The notes: generated by a model from the sequence alone, not told the origin. DNA of 64,000 nt from Candidatus Acetothermia bacterium (GCA_016201405.1 JACQCZ010000015.1:186001-250000), one strand, 5' to 3'. Counted from the first letter of the stretch, positions 36,221-44,829 are shown. Made by a program: numbers and translations.

Positions 36221-37185
36221 TCTTCTGGCTGTTGAGCTGCTGTTCTTGCATCGGGGTATATCCACTCTAAGACAAGAGACCAGAGCGACTCTTCGGGCTG
36301 ACGTTCGCCACGCTTGATGCGCACATCTTCCTGGTGGAGTCTGTGCAAAAAACTGATAAGTCTTTCCCGAGGGATGCCCTGCGCAGTCTTTATTCGTTTG
36401 GCAACCAGCCAAGAGAAGTCTCCGGTCTTGGCCGCGATCTCTTGGCTCGACATCTTCTGTTCTGCCAATGCCTGAATCTTTAATAAACTTCGTATCTGAC
36501 CCGCCAGGATAAAAAAGAGCTTTCCCGCCTCTTCTCCGCCTTCTACGATCGCTTCGATTCCGCGGATTGCAGAGGGACGGCGCTCCATAAGCGCATCCAG
36601 TGCAGCAAAGAGATCGCCCTCTTTATCATGGAAGAGAATGCCTCTCAGCTCTTCTTGTGAAATCTCTCGCCCATGTGCGTAGAGATTCAATTTTTCGGCC
36701 TCACGTCCGATGCGGGAGAGATCCCCTTCGACATTTTCAAGTAGATACCGAAAACCCTGCCCAGAGAGCTTTACGCCATATTCTTTGAGGAGCTGGGCTG
36801 CAACCGTGGGAAGATCTCGCCGGTTGGGATGCGTATAATCTTGAACTTTGGCGGTCTCAGCGATCTTTTTGTAGAACTTGCCGCGCTTGTCTAGCTTTTC
36901 ACCTTCAAAAATGATATGCGTTCTTAATGTATGGGCGCGCCCAAGTTGGGGTAGAAGGTCGAGTGGCTCGCCAAGCTTCTCAATGCGCTTGACATGAATG
37001 AGAACGCCATCTGCAAAGAGAGAGGGGGATTGGAGAGCTTCCACAAAGCGGGCGACCCGAAAATCCTCTCCATCGAGTTGAGTCTCGCTCCATGCGCTTG
37101 GATCTTTGCCAAAAAGCTCACGCTTGAGCCGTTCTACTGCCCGCTCCCGAAGCCATTCATCCCCTGTAAATAGATAGAGTGCCAT
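36196..37185 (-). CDS. holA: DNA polymerase III delta subunit
   Basis: Clamp-loader delta subunit that opens the sliding clamp, 329 residues. YLFTGDEWLRERAV at the N-terminus, then LFADGVLIHVKRIEKL and the helical lid and collar regions with GDLSRIGREAEKL and FFILAGQIRSLLK match HolA. There is no Walker A motif, as expected for delta. It converges on secF with a 25-base overlap. Confidence 0.9.
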   Translation of the reverse strand: MALYLFTGDEWLRERAVERLKRELFGKDPSAWSETQLDGEDFRVARFVEALQSPSLFADGVLIHVKRIEKLGEPLDLLPQLGRAHTLRTHIIFEGEKLDKRGKFYKKIAETAKVQDYTHPNRRDLPTVAAQLLKEYGVKLSGQGFRYLLENVEGDLSRIGREAEKLNLYAHGREISQEELRGILFHDKEGDLFAALDALMERRPSAIRGIEAIVEGGEEAGKLFFILAGQIRSLLKIQALAEQKMSSQEIAAKTGDFSWLVAKRIKTAQGIPRERLISFLHRLHQEDVRIKRGERQPEESLWSLVLEWIYPDARTAAQQPEDYALLLAR

Positions 37186-37272
37186 GAGGGTGACAAGAGC
37201 TTATTCAATTCTTTAGGATGATTCAATGAGCCATTCGTGTATTTTTACTGAAAGAATCTGTATAATTGAAGG

Positions 37273-37338
37273 ATTAGGGGCCGGGTCCTCTATGCAACTT
37301 TCCTCTCACCACAAGCGAACACGGCTCCGGCCCCTAAT
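37273..37338. other. Long-armed hairpin downstream of the zinc-ribbon gene
   Basis: Perfect 12-base arms ATTAGGGGCCGG (37273-37284) and CCGGCCCCTAAT (37327-37338) enclose a 42-base loop, one base beyond the stop of the 37340 gene. On the plus strand a TATAAT (37261-37266) sits just before it and TTTTAA follows. It could be a bidirectional terminator or a small RNA. The loop holds ATGCAACTTTCC, which is repeated at the start of the zinc-ribbon gene (37677-37688). Confidence 0.5.
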
Positions 37339-37339
37339 T

Positions 37340-37678
37340 TTAACGTTCGGACATGCTGCCAAACAAAGCATTCAAGAAGTAGATCAGTCCCATGCCAATC
37401 GCAGTCCCCATGACAAATTCACCCGCTTGCTCGCCAAATCGCTGTTGTGTGTAGCCACAATGCACGCAGCGGAGAAATTCCGTCTCATCTTCCTTCGCTT
37501 GCATCGGTTTAAGTGCAGACTTGCAGATCGGGCACGTACTCGGCATCAACACTTCGGCTGGAATATGCTCCAGCCCCTTCTTCATAAGAGCCAACTCGAC
37601 CTCTTTGGCATTCTTATAGACCCAAAGTGGAACTTTAATCGTCTTATAGCTCTCAAGATCTGCTACGTTTGTGCTCAT
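37340..37678 (-). CDS. Small zinc-ribbon membrane protein, unknown
   Basis: A 112-residue protein with a CPIC...CVHC zinc ribbon (about residues 49-78) and a single C-terminal hydrophobic segment (FVMGTAIGMGLIYFLNALFG). The N-terminal third is mixed alpha/beta with no known signature. ATG at 37678 follows GGGGGAAAG. It is transcribed from a perfect consensus promoter with an 11-base dyad, so it is likely strongly expressed when induced. I do not recognise the family; a tail-anchored metal or stress protein is only a guess. Confidence 0.65.
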   Translation of the reverse strand: MSTNVADLESYKTIKVPLWVYKNAKEVELALMKKGLEHIPAEVLMPSTCPICKSALKPMQAKEDETEFLRCVHCGYTQQRFGEQAGEFVMGTAIGMGLIYFLNALFGSMSER

Positions 37679-37702
37679 GCAACTTTCCCCCAAATAGCAT
37701 CG

Positions 37703-37762
37703 AGTAGAATAAGACGTTTATTACTCAAATGCCTCTAAGTGTTATTATATACTTATTCTACT
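37703..37762 (-). promoter_or_regulatory. Dyad (probable operator) around the zinc-ribbon gene promoter
   Basis: AGTAGAATAAG (37703-37713) and CTTATTCTACT (37752-37762) are perfect 11-base inverted repeats with 38 bases between. One arm lies in the -35/-10 spacer and the other about 30 bases downstream of the -10 box, which would suit repression by looping or two bound dimers. Confidence 0.6.
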
Positions 37763-37772
37763 TTGTTGTCAA
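37744..37772 (-). promoter_or_regulatory. Perfect sigma-70 promoter of the zinc-ribbon gene
   Basis: On the minus strand TTGACA (37772-37767), 17-base spacer, TATAAT (37749-37744). Both boxes are exact consensus. The leader to the ATG at 37678 is about 60 bases. Confidence 0.88.
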
Positions 37773-37824
37773 GAGGAATCTGCCGCTTTTTGGAAAATGC
37801 CTCTTTATTTATTAAGAGATATTG

Positions 37825-39303
37825 TCAGGAAGTCCGTTGGAGCCCTTGGAAAAGCTGGTTTACTTCTTCTTGATAGGTAGAAAAGGGGTCATCAAAGAGG
37901 ATGGCCCGCTTCGCACCCAAGGTCACTCCATCCCATTCAATGAGGTAGTCTTTCGTCGGGTGATGTCGCAGACCCTGTACCACCTGAGCCCGCGCCTGGG
38001 CTCGCGTATCTCTCGGGCCTTCGCAGAGGGCTCTCTCAATCTCGTCATCGGAAACGAGCCGTGGCAACCCCTCAGACTCTTGCAGAGCATGGTAGAGTCC
38101 TTGCTCCGGGTTGATATTGTGATATTCAAGATCGAGACTGTGAATAGCTGGGTGATTCCAGATCAGCCCTTCCGTCTCACGATAAAGATTGAGAAGCTTA
38201 TATTTGGCCACCCAGTCGAGACGATCCGCAAGCTCCAATGGGTTGCGCTCAAGTCCATTCAAAACCGTTTCCCAACCGTCAAGCACTTCATCCGTCTCGA
38301 CATCCCGCCCGCGAAAGCGCTCGGCTGCCTTCAAAAAACGCCGCTGCAGATCGACCACCCGAATCGAGCGCCCATCTTCCAGACGCGTGATCCAGCTCCA
38401 CGTTGAGTCTCGTGACACGCTTTTTAGCGTCACGATCGAGCTTGCCAGTTTTACTCCTTTGGGCGCGCAACGGGCTTCGATCATGTCCAGCACCAGCGCT
38501 GTCGTTCCAATCTTCAAGAAGGTTGTATACTCAGACTGATTGGCCTCGCCAAACAAAACATGAAGACGTGGGGTCTGCGAGTTGTCGCGAAACATATCCC
38601 ACTTGGGGTTGATGAGTGCCCGATGAAAGCGTACCCGACCAGAGACTTCGTGCAGAATGTGATCGGCACGCTGAGAGATCTGGTACTCGACGTCAGGATC
38701 AGGCTCAACGCCGTAGATCTGATCTATAAAAGCATAATCGGCTCGATGACGGCGGATCTCCTCGAACATGCGATGCGGGTCTTCCGTAAGTCTGTGACCT
38801 CCCACTCGGCCTGATCCACAAAAGATCTGGCGCGTCACCAAAAATGCGAACAAGAGATCCAAGTCTTCGCCGCGATAACGGTTGGCATCAAGCGAGAGCG
38901 AATAATTCTCATGGCAGCCAAAGGTATGGCCGCCGTAATGATCGACATTGTTGTTGTGAAAGCTCACTTGATTGGCCCAGCCCAGCTCTTTCAGCATGGC
39001 AATAATCAGCCGCTGTCCCGCCCGATCATAAGCGATGAGATCTCGAATGGAGCGGCACTCCGGCGTGGCATATTCGAGGTGGCTTCCCACGACGTCAATG
39101 TAGAGTCTGCCGCCGTTGATCAAAAAGCCACCCGCTTCGGCAGGCTCAAAGAAGGCATCCCGTGCATGGCGGTCAATCACGCCCCAGCGGCGGTCCCGAA
39201 AGGTGTGATCTTTGATCTGCTCGACCACATCTTCGGGTCTGCCCAGATTGGAGTCATGCACCAAGCAGCCAAACTCCGTCTCGACGCCTACAATGCGATT
39301 CAT
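37825..39303 (-). CDS. pafA: Pup/UBact protein ligase
   Basis: ATP-dependent ligase that joins the C-terminal glutamate of Pup/UBact to lysines of target proteins. The 492 residues follow the carboxylate-amine ligase fold: VGVETEFG with the metal/ATP glutamates (E8, E10), LYIDVVGSHLEYATPE with the catalytic aspartate D70, HNNNVDHYGG, SYG-like FGCHENYSLS, and CGSGRVGG. The end DDPFSTYQEEVNQL matches PafA and not Dop, and the Dop-specific loop is absent. SHLEYA replaces the usual SHPEYA. It lies 6 bases after prcA and is the last gene of the proteasome region. Confidence 0.9.
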   Translation of the reverse strand: MNRIVGVETEFGCLVHDSNLGRPEDVVEQIKDHTFRDRRWGVIDRHARDAFFEPAEAGGFLINGGRLYIDVVGSHLEYATPECRSIRDLIAYDRAGQRLIIAMLKELGWANQVSFHNNNVDHYGGHTFGCHENYSLSLDANRYRGEDLDLLFAFLVTRQIFCGSGRVGGHRLTEDPHRMFEEIRRHRADYAFIDQIYGVEPDPDVEYQISQRADHILHEVSGRVRFHRALINPKWDMFRDNSQTPRLHVLFGEANQSEYTTFLKIGTTALVLDMIEARCAPKGVKLASSIVTLKSVSRDSTWSWITRLEDGRSIRVVDLQRRFLKAAERFRGRDVETDEVLDGWETVLNGLERNPLELADRLDWVAKYKLLNLYRETEGLIWNHPAIHSLDLEYHNINPEQGLYHALQESEGLPRLVSDDEIERALCEGPRDTRAQARAQVVQGLRHHPTKDYLIEWDGVTLGAKRAILFDDPFSTYQEEVNQLFQGLQRTS

Positions 39304-39309
39304 TGCTCG

Positions 39310-40098
39310 TTAGGGGAGATGCCGCTGAAGATCTTCCTCTGCAAGAAATCTCAGCCGGCGGTCGCGGTGCGGGGCTCGGTCAAGAAGAGCGGCCTCCATC
39401 TCGGCATCTTCAAGAGCCTCTTTCAGACTGCTTTGCAACTCTTTTTCAGAAGGACTCTCACCGCTCCCCGGCGGCTCACCACTCGCGGAGCGCACCGCCC
39501 AGCTCCCAACTGTCCAGGCCTTGAATGCCTTCTCCAACGCCGCATTCAACGAGAGTGAAGACTTTGTCTTGGCTCGCTTTGGCTTTTTGCCATCGGCCAG
39601 GACCCGCTCCATCCAGTGGATCGCAGGCACAGTACCCGCGATAGCCGCGCCCTGTGCGCTCTGTGTAAATTCACCATCAAAATTTAAAGAAAAATAGAGA
39701 TCATCTTCGGGATTGCGCCCTACTTGAGCGAAGAGACCTCTTAGGATGATGGGTGACTGAAAGGGGTCGGCATAATTTCGCTTGATGGCTGGGCTGATGC
39801 CAAAGCCCACGACCCGCTGAATCGTCACATCTTCCGGGCTGCGCTGAAAGCCTTCGGCGTGACAAAAATCAACGACAGCATGACGCACCGCTTCGAGATC
39901 AGAAGGATTCCCAAGCCCAGCAAACGCCAACCGGTCATAGACTTCAAAGATCTTTCCTTGCGAGCGCCGTGTAGTCAAGATCAAGATGCCTTCTTTGCAG
40001 GAGAGTGCAATGACAGGGCTTCCGCGTTTCAAGCGATCTTCAACATAGTCGACTTTTTGCGAGAGCGTATGCTGCCAATCGTACGGTGTGTAGGCCAT
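39310..40098 (-). CDS. prcA: 20S proteasome alpha subunit
   Basis: Outer-ring subunit of the core particle, which forms the gated entrance and docks the ATPase ring. The 262 residues start MAYTPYDWQHTLSQKVDYVE, then GSPVIALSCKEGILILTTR and KIFEVYDRLAFAGLGNPSDL, as in actinobacterial PrcA. There is no N-terminal catalytic threonine, as expected for alpha. After about residue 185 comes a long charged tail (Ser/Glu/Arg-rich) beyond the core fold. It is separated from prcB by about 6.5 kb, which is unusual. It is transcribed from RDD towards pafA. Confidence 0.9.
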   Translation of the reverse strand: MAYTPYDWQHTLSQKVDYVEDRLKRGSPVIALSCKEGILILTTRRSQGKIFEVYDRLAFAGLGNPSDLEAVRHAVVDFCHAEGFQRSPEDVTIQRVVGFGISPAIKRNYADPFQSPIILRGLFAQVGRNPEDDLYFSLNFDGEFTQSAQGAAIAGTVPAIHWMERVLADGKKPKRAKTKSSLSLNAALEKAFKAWTVGSWAVRSASGEPPGSGESPSEKELQSSLKEALEDAEMEAALLDRAPHRDRRLRFLAEEDLQRHLP

Positions 40099-40154
40099 GA
40101 TCTCATTGTAGGTTATAGCGAATGAGATTGGATAATGCCAGACTCTTTGATCAT

Positions 40155-40937
40155 TTACTGCCCTTTGTGCTTCTCATAGGCATAGGCGACTTCTTTTAAG
40201 AATTGCTCATAGCGGTATCCAAACGAGAACTTCGGACTTGGGATCGCCAAATACTCCATGATCGGCTGCGCAAGCTGCCGGGCAAGGTCACCGGTGAGAG
40301 CTGAATCAAGATGGCTCGATCTCTCCAAAAAACGGCGGATCGCTTCATAGTCCTGTCGATCGAGATTCCCAATGCAGGAGAGCGCGTGGTCATCAAGCAT
40401 CTCATATTCCATGGGACGCGAGAAGAGGCCACGTCTCGTGGGTACTTCGATCAGATCCTCTTCATTGCGAATCTTGATGACGAGAGTTCCAGCTGCATAA
40501 TCACCTATGCGGCGCCATTGGGGGCTGATAAAGAGCATCACGAATCCAAGTGCAAAAAAATAATCCGGGATTCGCAGAATATTTCGCAAAATGGCTGCCG
40601 GTACATCAATCGGATGCCCGCTATCACGGATCACCCGCAAATTCATTTTTCTCTTACCTGGCGTCTGCCCATTCCAGCGGATCTCAAAGTAGACGTAGTA
40701 ACCCCAAATCACTGCGAAGACCAACACCCACAAGATCGCTAGAGACCAAGATGAGAGTCTTGAGGGATTGGTCTCAACTCGAATGGAAAGAATACCCGCT
40801 AAAAAGAAGAGCCCTAAAAGGATCCCCCCTTGGATCAAGGCGTCAATCAAAAAGGCCATTAGCCGAGAGCCTAAGCCCGCCAGATCGTACTCAAGCTCAA
40901 CATTCTCAGGAGTTGTAATTTTGATTTTTTCTCCCAT
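40155..40937 (-). CDS. RDD family membrane protein
   Basis: A 260-residue inner-membrane protein with the RDD domain. LAGLGSRLMAFLIDALIQG contains the Arg and Asp that name the family, and NGQTPGKRKMNLRVIRDSG follows, with about four helices. The C-terminal 100 residues are soluble and helical. ATG at 40937 is preferred; an in-frame TTG 39 bases upstream is possible. The start faces the divergent SpoIIM-like gene. RDD proteins are regular members of MoxR/DUF58 clusters. Confidence 0.85.
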   Translation of the reverse strand: MGEKIKITTPENVELEYDLAGLGSRLMAFLIDALIQGGILLGLFFLAGILSIRVETNPSRLSSWSLAILWVLVFAVIWGYYVYFEIRWNGQTPGKRKMNLRVIRDSGHPIDVPAAILRNILRIPDYFFALGFVMLFISPQWRRIGDYAAGTLVIKIRNEEDLIEVPTRRGLFSRPMEYEMLDDHALSCIGNLDRQDYEAIRRFLERSSHLDSALTGDLARQLAQPIMEYLAIPSPKFSFGYRYEQFLKEVAYAYEKHKGQ

Positions 40938-40999
40938 ATAAGCCTTCAGTCTGTCCAGCGCTTGTCTTTCTGTCAACTTCCTGCCAAGCTGTTTTGAAA

Positions 41000-41971
41000 A
41001 TGATCAAAAAAGATGCGCAGTGGGAAGAGCTCAGTTCACTGTTGAGTCAGATTGAGAAGATGGGTCTCAAAAGCCTCTCTCAAGAACAGGTCTTAGAATT
41101 TGGACGGCTTTATCGCCGCGCAGCATCTGATCTCTCGTATGCACAAGCTCATGGCCTCGATCCCAATGAGCGCAGGTATCTCAATGCACTCCTAGGGCGT
41201 GTCTATGGATATATTTATCACAACGATTCCAAGCGGTTCACAGCAAAGAAATTTTTCCATTTCTTCTGGGTCGAATTCCCAGCCGCTGTACGAAAAGAGT
41301 GGCCATTTCTTGCTCTTTCATTCGGAGTATTCTTGCTTTCCAGCATTATTGCATTCTGGGCAACTTGGAATGACCCGAGCTATGCGGAAGCATTGCTGCC
41401 GCCTGGGATGATTCAGGGCATTCAAGGTGTGGTGGAGCGCCACCAGATACGTGGAGACTGGATGCCAGGAATCATCCGCCCTGTTGCCTCTTCAACGATA
41501 ATGACCAACAACATCAAAGTCGCATTTGTGACGTTTAGCACGGGAATATTGGCAGGACTCGGCACAATCTATTTCCTCTTTTACAACGGGCTGATGCTTG
41601 GAGCTGTGGCATCTAGCATTGGCCAGACTGATCCAGCCACGATCTCCAATTTCTGGGGATTTGTGCTGCCGCATGGCGTGCTGGAGCTTCCGGCAATCTT
41701 TCTAGCCGGAGCTGCCGGGTTGATTCTGGGGTATGCGCTCATCAACCCCGGCGACTATGACCGCAAGACGGCTCTCAAGCTGGCAGGGCGCAGGGCTCTC
41801 AAGATTATTCTTGGCGTGATTGCAATGCTCGTGGTCGCAGGGACAATTGAAGGCTTCTTCTCGCCGAGTCTTACACCCGATATAGACAAATTCATAGTCG
41901 CAGGAACGCTGTTCAGCGGGCTGATCATCTATCTCTTCTTGATGCCGCTTCCTAACAAATCAAATAGCTGA
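41000..41971 (+). CDS. SpoIIM-like (stage II sporulation protein M family) membrane protein
   Basis: A 323-residue membrane protein. The first 100 residues are soluble and helical (FGRLYRRAASDLSYAQAHG and the family start RYLNALLGRVYGYIY), then come about five helices with NNIKVAFVTFSTGILAG and WGFVLPHGVLELPAIFLAGAAG, the SpoIIM signature. It is the only plus-strand gene in this 13-kb block, lying between the DUF58 and RDD genes, and there is no sign of sporulation genes. ATG at 41000 and TTG at 40994 are both possible starts. Confidence 0.88.
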   Translation: MIKKDAQWEELSSLLSQIEKMGLKSLSQEQVLEFGRLYRRAASDLSYAQAHGLDPNERRYLNALLGRVYGYIYHNDSKRFTAKKFFHFFWVEFPAAVRKEWPFLALSFGVFLLSSIIAFWATWNDPSYAEALLPPGMIQGIQGVVERHQIRGDWMPGIIRPVASSTIMTNNIKVAFVTFSTGILAGLGTIYFLFYNGLMLGAVASSIGQTDPATISNFWGFVLPHGVLELPAIFLAGAAGLILGYALINPGDYDRKTALKLAGRRALKIILGVIAMLVVAGTIEGFFSPSLTPDIDKFIVAGTLFSGLIIYLFLMPLPNKSNS

Positions 41972-41984
41972 TTGTTGAAAGATA

Positions 41985-43325
41985 TTACAAAAGCGCCTCA
42001 CGTTTGATCCTCAAATAGCGATTGACGACGGCGATTGTCAGATCTTTGGCCGTCGCATCCAGTGTTAGAACACCCTGCGCTGAAAGCTGGCTGAGCGCCA
42101 AGCGCCGATCTTCCAATACAGAGAGCGCCACGACCTGGCGGTAGAGCTCATCTTCACTCACTGGCGGCTCTTGCAGAAGCCGGTCCCACTCTTGCTCGCG
42201 TAGCGCCACGCAGAGGACCAGATGATTGCGCTTCAGTACGTGAATGTGCTCGATCAGTCGGCCAGAGGAGTCCAGGTCCATAAGGTCTGTAAATAAGACA
42301 ATCAGCGAGCGCTTCTTGACCCGGTTGGCCGTAAAGAGCATGACGCGGCGGTAGTCCGGCTCGACGGCCTGAGGCTGGATGCCATAAAGCCTCTTGGTCA
42401 CAGCATCGAGCTGCGCTTTCCCTTTCCCAGGTGGGAGATATTCCATCACTTCACTCGAAAAGGTGATCAGCCCGACCCGGTCATCATTTTGCACGCCGGC
42501 ATACGACAAGAGCATGGCCGCATTGACGGCGTGATCGAGCTTGGTAAGATTGCCCTCTCGAGCAGCCATCAGCCGCCCGCAATCGAGAATTAAGATGAGG
42601 TTCCGGCTCCGCTCCACGTTGTACTCTCGCGTGGTCATGGTGCCCTTGCGAGCCGTAGCCTTCCAGTCCACCCGGCGAAGCTCATCATCGGGAACATAGT
42701 CACGCAATGATTCAAACTCCATGCCCGTCCCCCTCAAACGAGTGAGACGCAACCCCATCTGAACGAGCTGATTGCGACGTGCGAGAATCCTGTGCTTCTT
42801 AGTCTCGACCAGATTGGGATAGACTCGCGCCTCCCGCACCAGAGGGAAATTCCGCTTAAGCAGCAGCAGCGCAAGTGGGCTAGAAAAGCGGATGTTGACT
42901 CTTCCAAAACGATAGAGTCCCCTTTTGAATGGAGTTGCATGATAATCTGAAGACAGAGTCTCACCGGGCGCAACAGATCCATGGAGTATTTTCTGATCGA
43001 CTCCAAACTCATAAGGCGGCTCATCTCGAATCTCAAGATGCAGTTGAAGTGGACTGCGGTTGATGACCTCTATCGCGACGCGATTGGGAGCTCCGAGCGA
43101 GAGAGGATCATCCAGCTCCCGACGGATTGTGACTCGTTCAGTCGATTGCAACAGAGAGTGATCTACAAGGGCAATGACAATCAAAAACAAGTTGTAAACA
43201 AGACCGATCCAGAAGAAGGGCACCCAAACTAGAGCCAGTACAAACCAAAGTGCTCCAAGAGCGAGCAGTCCTAGAAAGCGCAGTGAAAAGACAGTTTGGG
43301 TCTGAATCTTGGGTTCAGAGCTCAT
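41985..43325 (-). CDS. DUF58 (vWA-like) domain protein
   Basis: A 446-residue protein with two N-terminal membrane helices (about 12-55), a beta domain, then the DUF58 core: RGTGMEFESLRDYVPDDELRRVDWKATAR followed by a vWA-like fold with LILDCGRLM and VLFTDLMDLDSS. DUF58 proteins are the usual partners of MoxR ATPases and are thought to sit at the membrane and bind metal through a MIDAS-like site. The start overlaps the moxR stop by 4 bases (ATGA). It ends 13 bases from the end of the opposite-strand SpoIIM-like gene. Confidence 0.9.
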   Translation of the reverse strand: MSSEPKIQTQTVFSLRFLGLLALGALWFVLALVWVPFFWIGLVYNLFLIVIALVDHSLLQSTERVTIRRELDDPLSLGAPNRVAIEVINRSPLQLHLEIRDEPPYEFGVDQKILHGSVAPGETLSSDYHATPFKRGLYRFGRVNIRFSSPLALLLLKRNFPLVREARVYPNLVETKKHRILARRNQLVQMGLRLTRLRGTGMEFESLRDYVPDDELRRVDWKATARKGTMTTREYNVERSRNLILILDCGRLMAAREGNLTKLDHAVNAAMLLSYAGVQNDDRVGLITFSSEVMEYLPPGKGKAQLDAVTKRLYGIQPQAVEPDYRRVMLFTANRVKKRSLIVLFTDLMDLDSSGRLIEHIHVLKRNHLVLCVALREQEWDRLLQEPPVSEDELYRQVVALSVLEDRRLALSQLSAQGVLTLDATAKDLTIAVVNRYLRIKREALL

Positions 43326-44269
43326 CGCGGAACTTCGATGCCAGCCAGCAGAGTTTGAATCACTTGATCGGACGTGACTCCCTCAATCTCAGCCTCTGGT
43401 GTCACAATCACGCGGTGTCGCAGGATTGGGAGTGCAAGCGTCTTGACATCATCTGGGATGACAAAGTCTCGCCCCCGTAGGGCAGCCAGTGCTTTGGCAC
43501 CTTTGAGCAGCGCAATGGAGGCCCGCGGACTTGCGCCCAGCGTCAGTTGGAATGCGCCTCGCGTTCGTCGCACAATCTGCAAGATGTAGCCAATCACGCC
43601 CTCCTCCACTTTGACCGTCACAATCTGTTTTTGCAGGCTTTTTAGCTGTGTCACATCAACAAGGGGCTTTATGCCAGAGGTGGCAAGCTGCTGTGGATCA
43701 AAGCCAAGATGATGGCTCTGCACAATCTGCCGTTCTTCTGCTTCCTGTGGATACGAGAGCTGGATCTTCATAAAGAAGCGGTCAAGCTGCGCCTCTGGAA
43801 GCGGATACGTCCCTTCGTACTCAACCGGATTTTGTGTGGCTATCACAAAGAAGATGCCATCCAGTAAGTAATCAACGCCATCAATTGTGACCACGCGCTC
43901 CTCCATTGCCTGGAGCAGAGCCGACTGTGTCTTTGGAGGCGTGCGGTTGATCTCATCGGCCAGCAAGACGTTGGTGAAGATTGGTCCCTTGCGCAGGTGA
44001 AAAGCCGCCTGCTGCAAGTCATAGACGTTGGTTCCAAGAACATCGGAAGGCATTAGATCGGGCGTGAACTGCACGCGCTTAAATTCACACCCTGTCAAAA
44101 CTGAGACCGTGCGAGCTAATAGAGTCTTTGCAATGCCCGGCACACCCTCAAGCAGCGCATGTCCGCCACCTAATAAGCAGATTAGAACGTGATCCACAAC
44201 GTCATCTTGTCCAAAGAAGATCTTACGAATCTCACCCTTCATTTGTTGTCCAAACTCAGTGACATTCAT
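43322..44269 (-). CDS. MoxR family AAA+ ATPase
   Basis: Chaperone-like AAA+ ATPase, 315 residues. Walker A reads GVPGIAKT, Walker B is LLADEINRTPPKTQSALLQA, sensor 1 is IATQNPVEYEGTYPLPEAQL, and sensor 2 lies in the C-terminal helical domain. MoxR proteins help mature or insert metal into vWA/DUF58 partners, which fits the next gene. ATG at 44269 follows GGAGGAG and overlaps the stop of the upstream gene by 4 bases. Confidence 0.95.
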   Translation of the reverse strand: MNVTEFGQQMKGEIRKIFFGQDDVVDHVLICLLGGGHALLEGVPGIAKTLLARTVSVLTGCEFKRVQFTPDLMPSDVLGTNVYDLQQAAFHLRKGPIFTNVLLADEINRTPPKTQSALLQAMEERVVTIDGVDYLLDGIFFVIATQNPVEYEGTYPLPEAQLDRFFMKIQLSYPQEAEERQIVQSHHLGFDPQQLATSGIKPLVDVTQLKSLQKQIVTVKVEEGVIGYILQIVRRTRGAFQLTLGASPRASIALLKGAKALAALRGRDFVIPDDVKTLALPILRHRVIVTPEAEIEGVTSDQVIQTLLAGIEVPR

Positions 44270-44829
44270 CGCCCTCTCCTCCATTCCTGACGAACGGCAG
44301 CGATCTCTCGTCCCCAGCGGATCATGCCGATTACGTCTCTCTCTTTACCTGAATATTGAAATACATCGGCCTGTGTAAAGATATTTTCAACACGACTGGC
44401 GATTGTCGGATGATGAATCTTCAGTACCTTTACGAGCTCTTCCTGAGAAGTGGCAGGGGGCAATCCCATCTTGCGTGCTAGCTCCTGACGAAATTGCTGG
44501 GATAGAGTCTGCACAATGAGCGATCTCTTCTCTGCCTTTTGCAGAAGCTGGGCCATGGAAGCAACATATTCCCCCTGTGTGCGTGAGGGCTCTACGAACG
44601 GGACAGGATTGATGAATCTTCGCGAGAGTGTGAATGCCAGCAACCCAAATGCAGCCAATAGCTGAAAGAGAGCGACTTTGATCGGCCAGGCTGTCAGCTC
44701 CCAGATTCCCGGCTTTTGCGTTGGATCGAGGCACTCCGCACTTTGCAAGGAAGAGACATAAGCAATGACTAGAGTGAAGAGAAATAGCGCAACAACAATC
44801 CAGAGGTCATTAGAAACCTTGAACTTCAT
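44266..44829 (-). CDS. DUF4350-like membrane protein lacking the central domain
   Basis: A 187-residue protein with two membrane helices (about 10-30 and 50-68) and a soluble C-terminal part that reads GEYVASMAQLLQKAEKRSLI, like the tail of DUF4350 proteins found between DUF4129 and MoxR genes elsewhere. The central DUF4350 domain is missing: only about 20 residues separate the two helices. It overlaps its neighbours on both sides by 4 bases, so it looks like an intact, naturally short form rather than a broken gene. Confidence 0.65.
   Translation of the reverse strand: MKFKVSNDLWIVVALFLFTLVIAYVSSLQSAECLDPTQKPGIWELTAWPIKVALFQLLAAFGLLAFTLSRRFINPVPFVEPSRTQGEYVASMAQLLQKAEKRSLIVQTLSQQFRQELARKMGLPPATSQEELVKVLKIHHPTIASRVENIFTQADVFQYSGKERDVIGMIRWGREIAAVRQEWRRGR

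Noticed and set aside
37273-37338. Small SRP (4.5S) RNA
   Set aside because: The 5' part faintly resembles the start of bacterial SRP RNA, but the conserved apical GGAAG/AGCA core is missing and the element is too short.
41000-41971. Evidence of a sporulating organism from the SpoIIM-like gene
   Set aside because: SpoIIM-family proteins are common in MoxR clusters of non-sporulating bacteria, and no other sporulation gene is seen.
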